Assembly (NCBI GenBank): GCA_033762075.1
Contig: JANRLY010000017.1
Location: forward strand, 24,355-88,354
Direction of reading: 5' to 3'
DNA length: 64,000 nt
DNA from: VFKI01 sp033762075
GTDB lineage: Bacteria; Pseudomonadota; Gammaproteobacteria; DSM-16500
Shown here: in pieces, positions 60,353 to 64,000 of the stretch
Position numbering within the stretch: the first letter of the stretch is position 1
Layout of the letters: each line of letters opens with the position of its first letter
Position numbers and translations under genes: made by a program
Notes under the pieces: model-generated
The model's database searches: none
What the model saw: the letters and a program-made list of their open reading frames with translations, nothing else
Told to the model about the DNA's origin: nothing

Positions 60353-62665
60353 TTAACCCTCACCCTCTTCCATGGGTTTAGTAAAGTCACATGGCTTATG
60401 CGGACAAACCAGTTCCGTCCCTCGCTTTTTTGTGACTTTGACAGTAAGCAATGGCCAAGCACATTGTGGACAAGTTTCTGCAACGGGTTCATTCCAGAGT
60501 GCATATTTGCAATCAGGATAGCGTCCACAAGAATAAAAGATTTTACCCATGCGTGATTTGCGTTTTAACAAACTACCTTGATGACACTCAGGACATCCTA
60601 CCCCAGTATCGACTGGTTTATTGAGTGACTCAATGAACTTACAATCAGGATAACGCGTGCAACCAATAAATTTTCCGTAACGACCCACGCGTAATTGTAA
60701 AGGAGCCGTACAATCTGGACACGTCCGTCCTTCAACGACTTCTGCGCCAGGTGTGTCAGATTTGCCGTCGTCTAAACTGCGCGTGTAATTACAATCAGGA
60801 TAACCAGTACAGCCAATAAAACGACTATGTTTACCTAAACGAATGGATAAAGGTTTGCCGCATTGCGGACAATTTTCATTAATGGCTTCTTGCGTGACAT
60901 CACTGCGCTTCACTGTTTCCATCACATCAGTCACTTGATGATGAAAAGGTTTCCAAAATTCGCCGAGCAAAGGAATCCATTCTTTTTCACCACGAGAGAC
61001 TTCATCGAGACTATCTTCGAGTTTTGCAGTGAAATCATAATCAACATAGCGCGTAAAATGTTGCGTTAAAAATTTATTGACGATGCGACCTACATCGGTA
61101 GGACGGAAACGTTTCGTTTCTAAAACAACATACTCACGATGTTGCAAAGTATAAATAATTGCCGCATATGTCGAAGGACGACCAATGCCATATTCTTCGA
61201 GTACACGAATCAAAGAAGATTCTGAATAACGTGGAGGTGGCTCAGTGAAATGTTGATTGCAGTTCAGCGCCTTCAAATCAACAATGTCGCCCTCTTCTAA
61301 GGGTGGCAACATGCGATCTTCATCAGAATCATCACTGGCTTTTGCATCATCAACACCTTCGCGATACACCCGCATAAATCCTGGCTCGACAAGCACAGAA
61401 CCATTCGCACGAAAAATACCATCGTCACCGCAAGCTAAATCAACAGCGACAGTATCAATTGTTGCATGAATCATTTGCGATGCAACTGTTCGCTTCCAAA
61501 TTAAATCATACAAACGATATTGTTCGTGATTTAAAAATTCTTTAATTGATTCAGGTAAACGTAATGCAGACGTAGGACGAATCGCTTCGTGTGCTTCTTG
61601 TGCGTTTTTAGCTTTTGTTTTATAAACACGCGGCGTTTCAGGCACATGATCTTCACCATAGCGCGAGCCAATTAAATGACGTAACTCAACGATAGCTTCT
61701 TCAGCTAAATTCACAGAGTCTGTACGCATATAAGAAATTAAACCGACAGCGCCTTGCCCTGTGTCTATCCCTTCATATAACTGTTGTGCAATACGCATTG
61801 TACGTTGCGCGGTGTAACCTAATTTACGCGCCGCTTCTTGTTGCAAAGTCGAAGTAATAAACGGTGCCGCAGGATTTCGCTTGCGTTGTTTCTTTTCAAC
61901 CTTGATAACCGCTAGTTGACCTTTTGCTTTTTTCTCTAAAGCAGCACGAATATCCTCAGCTTGTTCAGCATGATTAATCGTGAATTGTTCGAGCTTTTCA
62001 CCTTTATAATGTGTTAGCCGCGCATTGAAAGCTTGATCGCGCCCAAAAAGGTCAGCAGTAATATCCCAATATTCTTGTGGAATAAATTTTTCGATTTCTT
62101 CTTCGCGCTCGACAATCAAACGTAACGCAGGACTTTGCACACGACCGGCCGATAAACCGCGTCGAATTTTCCGCCACAATAAAGGCGATAGATTAAAACC
62201 AACAAGAAAATCTAATGCGCGACGTGCTTGCTGCGCATTCACTAATTCCATCGAAATTTCGCGTGGATGATCGAGTGCAGCGCGAATCGCTGTTTTAGTG
62301 ATTTCATGAAAAACAATTCGATGCACAGGTTTATTCTTCAGCGCTTTTTTCTCGCGCAATAATTCTTGTACGTGCCATGAAATGGCCTCGCCTTCGCGAT
62401 CAGGGTCAGTTGCCAAATAAAGTGCATCCGCTTTTTTCATTGCAGTTACAATCGCTGCAACGTGTTTAGCATTTTTTTCGATGGTTTGATAATGCATGAA
62501 AAAATCTTTCGCAGGATCGACAGCACCCTCTTTCGCTAATAAATCACGCACGTGACCATACGATGCCAAGACTTCAAAGCCAGGGCCTAAATATTTGCGA
62601 ATCGTTTTCGCTTTCGCCGGGGATTCGACGATGACAAGATAATTCCCAGTAGTTGATTGCACCAT
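60353..62665 (-). CDS. topA: DNA topoisomerase I
   Basis: Relaxes negative supercoils. N-terminal Toprim domain with LVIVESPAKAKTI and LATDPDREGEAI; the catalytic tyrosine is in LISYMRTDSVNL; the C terminus carries four Cys4 zinc ribbons (CPQCGK, CPDCTA, CPECHQ, CPQCAW). The ATG at 62665 has AGAGG seven bases upstream; a six-codon longer frame exists. 770 residues. Confidence 0.98.
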   Translation of the reverse strand: MVQSTTGNYLVIVESPAKAKTIRKYLGPGFEVLASYGHVRDLLAKEGAVDPAKDFFMHYQTIEKNAKHVAAIVTAMKKADALYLATDPDREGEAISWHVQELLREKKALKNKPVHRIVFHEITKTAIRAALDHPREISMELVNAQQARRALDFLVGFNLSPLLWRKIRRGLSAGRVQSPALRLIVEREEEIEKFIPQEYWDITADLFGRDQAFNARLTHYKGEKLEQFTINHAEQAEDIRAALEKKAKGQLAVIKVEKKQRKRNPAAPFITSTLQQEAARKLGYTAQRTMRIAQQLYEGIDTGQGAVGLISYMRTDSVNLAEEAIVELRHLIGSRYGEDHVPETPRVYKTKAKNAQEAHEAIRPTSALRLPESIKEFLNHEQYRLYDLIWKRTVASQMIHATIDTVAVDLACGDDGIFRANGSVLVEPGFMRVYREGVDDAKASDDSDEDRMLPPLEEGDIVDLKALNCNQHFTEPPPRYSESSLIRVLEEYGIGRPSTYAAIIYTLQHREYVVLETKRFRPTDVGRIVNKFLTQHFTRYVDYDFTAKLEDSLDEVSRGEKEWIPLLGEFWKPFHHQVTDVMETVKRSDVTQEAINENCPQCGKPLSIRLGKHSRFIGCTGYPDCNYTRSLDDGKSDTPGAEVVEGRTCPDCTAPLQLRVGRYGKFIGCTRYPDCKFIESLNKPVDTGVGCPECHQGSLLKRKSRMGKIFYSCGRYPDCKYALWNEPVAETCPQCAWPLLTVKVTKKRGTELVCPHKPCDFTKPMEEGEG

Positions 62666-62888
62666 ACCGAACCTCTCACACATGAGTTTTTAAGTTTTTA
62701 GCATCCTATCTTGCATCGATTTTTAAACGTACTTCAGTCGAAAAATCTCGACGTCGATGGATTCCACGTTTTCATGTGGAACTTCGCGCCTGCTATTTTT
62801 CTCAATCAGAACGTTTAAACCTCTTGCAAGCTGAGCGCTAAAAACCCAAAAACTCATCTGCGAGAGGTTACCCTATTCCATGAATCAC

Positions 62889-63356
62889 TTAATGAAGAAC
62901 ATCAAAAGCATCTGCCAAGATCATATCTTGCAAAAGCAATAAAGCGGATTTTTTTTCGGGTTGATTAAACAGCGCCATTAAAATCACCCAACGCACACGC
63001 GGCAAATCGACATCTCGCGCATCCAACGCCATGATACGATCAATCACAACTTCGCGTGTTAAGGGATCTAAGATGTTGACTTGCTCAAGGTATAAAATAA
63101 AACCCCGCGCCTGAACGCTGATACGCTCACATTCGTCAAAGGAATAACAACGAATCGCGTGAGAACTCAAGCCTGGCGTTGTCGAAACAGCCGTTTGAAC
63201 TTCCACTAAACCATCAAGCCAATCGAGCGCACGATCGATTTCGTGACGTTCAAATCCGATTCTTTCAAGTTCCACAACAATATCTCCACTGTTCGCCTTT
63301 AAGACGACGCTGCCATCCATGTAGTTTTCAAAAAGAAACATTAAAACTTCAAACAT
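62889..63356 (-). CDS. smg: Smg (DUF494) family protein
   Basis: MFEVLMFLFENYMDGSVVL and the GFERHEIDRALDWLDGL segment identify Smg, a small conserved gammaproteobacterial protein usually found between dprA and topA, as here. 155 residues from the ATG at 63356. Function unknown. Confidence 0.92.
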   Translation of the reverse strand: MFEVLMFLFENYMDGSVVLKANSGDIVVELERIGFERHEIDRALDWLDGLVEVQTAVSTTPGLSSHAIRCYSFDECERISVQARGFILYLEQVNILDPLTREVVIDRIMALDARDVDLPRVRWVILMALFNQPEKKSALLLLQDMILADAFDVLH

Positions 63357-63385
63357 GCCCACCACTTTAAGTTAATTTAAAAAAC

Positions 63386-64000
63386 TCACACCATGCGTAT
63401 ATACCCACCAGGCACCGAGACTACAAGGCCTATGAGCTCTAGTGATAACAGAATGGATGAAACTTTGGCCGCCGTCAATCCGGCGCGTGCAATAATCACA
63501 TCCAAAGGTGTCAGCTCATACCCCGTTTGTTGCAATACTTTTTGCTGATCCGGCGCTAAATTGACCGTTTCAGAGGCTTTAGATTGTGCCTTTTTTGGCT
63601 GCTGAACCTGCAAATCCATGCTGAATTCTTCGAGTATATCTTCGACCGTCTCAACCAATTTAGCCCCTTGGCGAATCAAATGATGACATCCACGCGCAAG
63701 AGGGTTATGGATAGAGCCAGGCATAGCAAAGACTTCGCGATTTTGCTCAAGCGCATAACGCGCTGTTATCAAAGAACCACTAGGTAAACGGGCTTCAACC
63801 ACCAAAACACCGCGCGATAATCCACTAATTATCCGGTTTCGTAAAGGAAAATTTTTTGGTATAGCCGGTGTATTGGGCGCGTATTCTGACATAATCACCC
63901 CACCAGTGCCTAATATTTCATCTGCGAGCCCACGATGTTGTTTAGGATAAATATGCCGCAACCCCGTACCTAGCACTGCAATCGTTTTACCAGTGGAGAG
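63386..64000 (-). CDS. dprA: DNA processing protein DprA (partial, C-terminal part)
   Basis: DprA loads RecA on incoming single-stranded DNA during natural transformation. Visible motifs: GTGLRHIYPKQHRGLADEI, FPLRNRIISGLSRGVLVVEA, SGSLITARYALEQNREVFAMPGS and the C-terminal winged-helix domain (TPLDVIIARAGLTAAKVSSIL). The frame stays open to base 64000, so the N-terminal part and start lie outside. dprA-smg-topA is the conserved order. Confidence 0.95.
   Translation of the reverse strand, partial: LSTGKTIAVLGTGLRHIYPKQHRGLADEILGTGGVIMSEYAPNTPAIPKNFPLRNRIISGLSRGVLVVEARLPSGSLITARYALEQNREVFAMPGSIHNPLARGCHHLIRQGAKLVETVEDILEEFSMDLQVQQPKKAQSKASETVNLAPDQQKVLQQTGYELTPLDVIIARAGLTAAKVSSILLSLELIGLVVSVPGGYIRMV

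Overview
The window comes from a moderately AT-rich gammaproteobacterial chromosome. The conserved blocks (dksA, kdsB, murI-rlmJ, hemE, argS-ftsN-hslV-hslU-rpiA, topA-smg-dprA) fit that class. A large protein with a SidE-type phosphodiesterase domain, two orphan proteins ending in eukaryotic CaaX motifs, and a probable CsrA-titrating small RNA point to a host-associated member or relative of the Legionellales. No dot/icm secretion genes lie in the window, so the lifestyle and genus are inferences.

Layout. 0-4 kb: dksA and kdsB, then an M48 peptidase and a 500-residue orphan ending CLLQ. 4.1-17.5 kb: an 11-gene cluster, all on the minus strand and mostly overlapping or tightly spaced, that looks like a dedicated small-molecule pathway. 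It encodes a PLP decarboxylase, a carrier protein, two ketosynthase-like proteins, an acyl-CoA-dehydrogenase-like pair, an AMP-forming ligase, a transglutaminase-fold protein, a MATE exporter and an RND pump with its adaptor. 17.6-20 kb: a Fic protein preceded by six copies of a 9-bp motif, a 171-residue orphan ending CTIL, and a secreted lipase-like hydrolase. 20.6-28.7 kb: a five-gene operon (OMP, orphan, PduO, MutM, pirin), murI-rlmJ, peroxiredoxin and a eukaryote/archaeal-type prolyl-tRNA synthetase.

28.7-34 kb is repeat-rich: a DUF4143-type ATPase with palindromic upstream sites, class I aldolase, a toxin-antitoxin pair, a REP-associated transposase with REP hairpins and a 54-bp tandem repeat, a VIT-family transporter, and a MITE-like element inserted in another repeat. 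34-45.7 kb: a B12-dependent ribonucleotide reductase, hemE, a repeat lipoprotein, a ferredoxin/rubredoxin-reductase-like flavoprotein, a CvpA-type membrane protein, a secreted BNR protein, MarC, and a two-gene signalling operon (REC-PAS-GGDEF-EAL plus MHYT histidine kinase). 45.7-51.5 kb: the rpiA/hslUV/ftsN/argS block. 51.5-60.2 kb: a 39-bp-TIR repeat, the candidate CsrA-binding sRNA with a strong terminator, and three effector-like genes (140, 1065 and 1458 residues). 60.3-64 kb: topA, smg and the 3' part of dprA.

Links between genes: the PduO adenosyltransferase can supply adenosylcobalamin to the class II ribonucleotide reductase. In the biosynthetic cluster a carrier-tethered amino acid could be made by the ligase, decarboxylated or oxidised on the carrier, condensed or transferred by the ketosynthase-like proteins, and exported by the two pumps. 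I saw no rRNA, tRNA, CRISPR array or complete insertion sequence with a DDE transposase.
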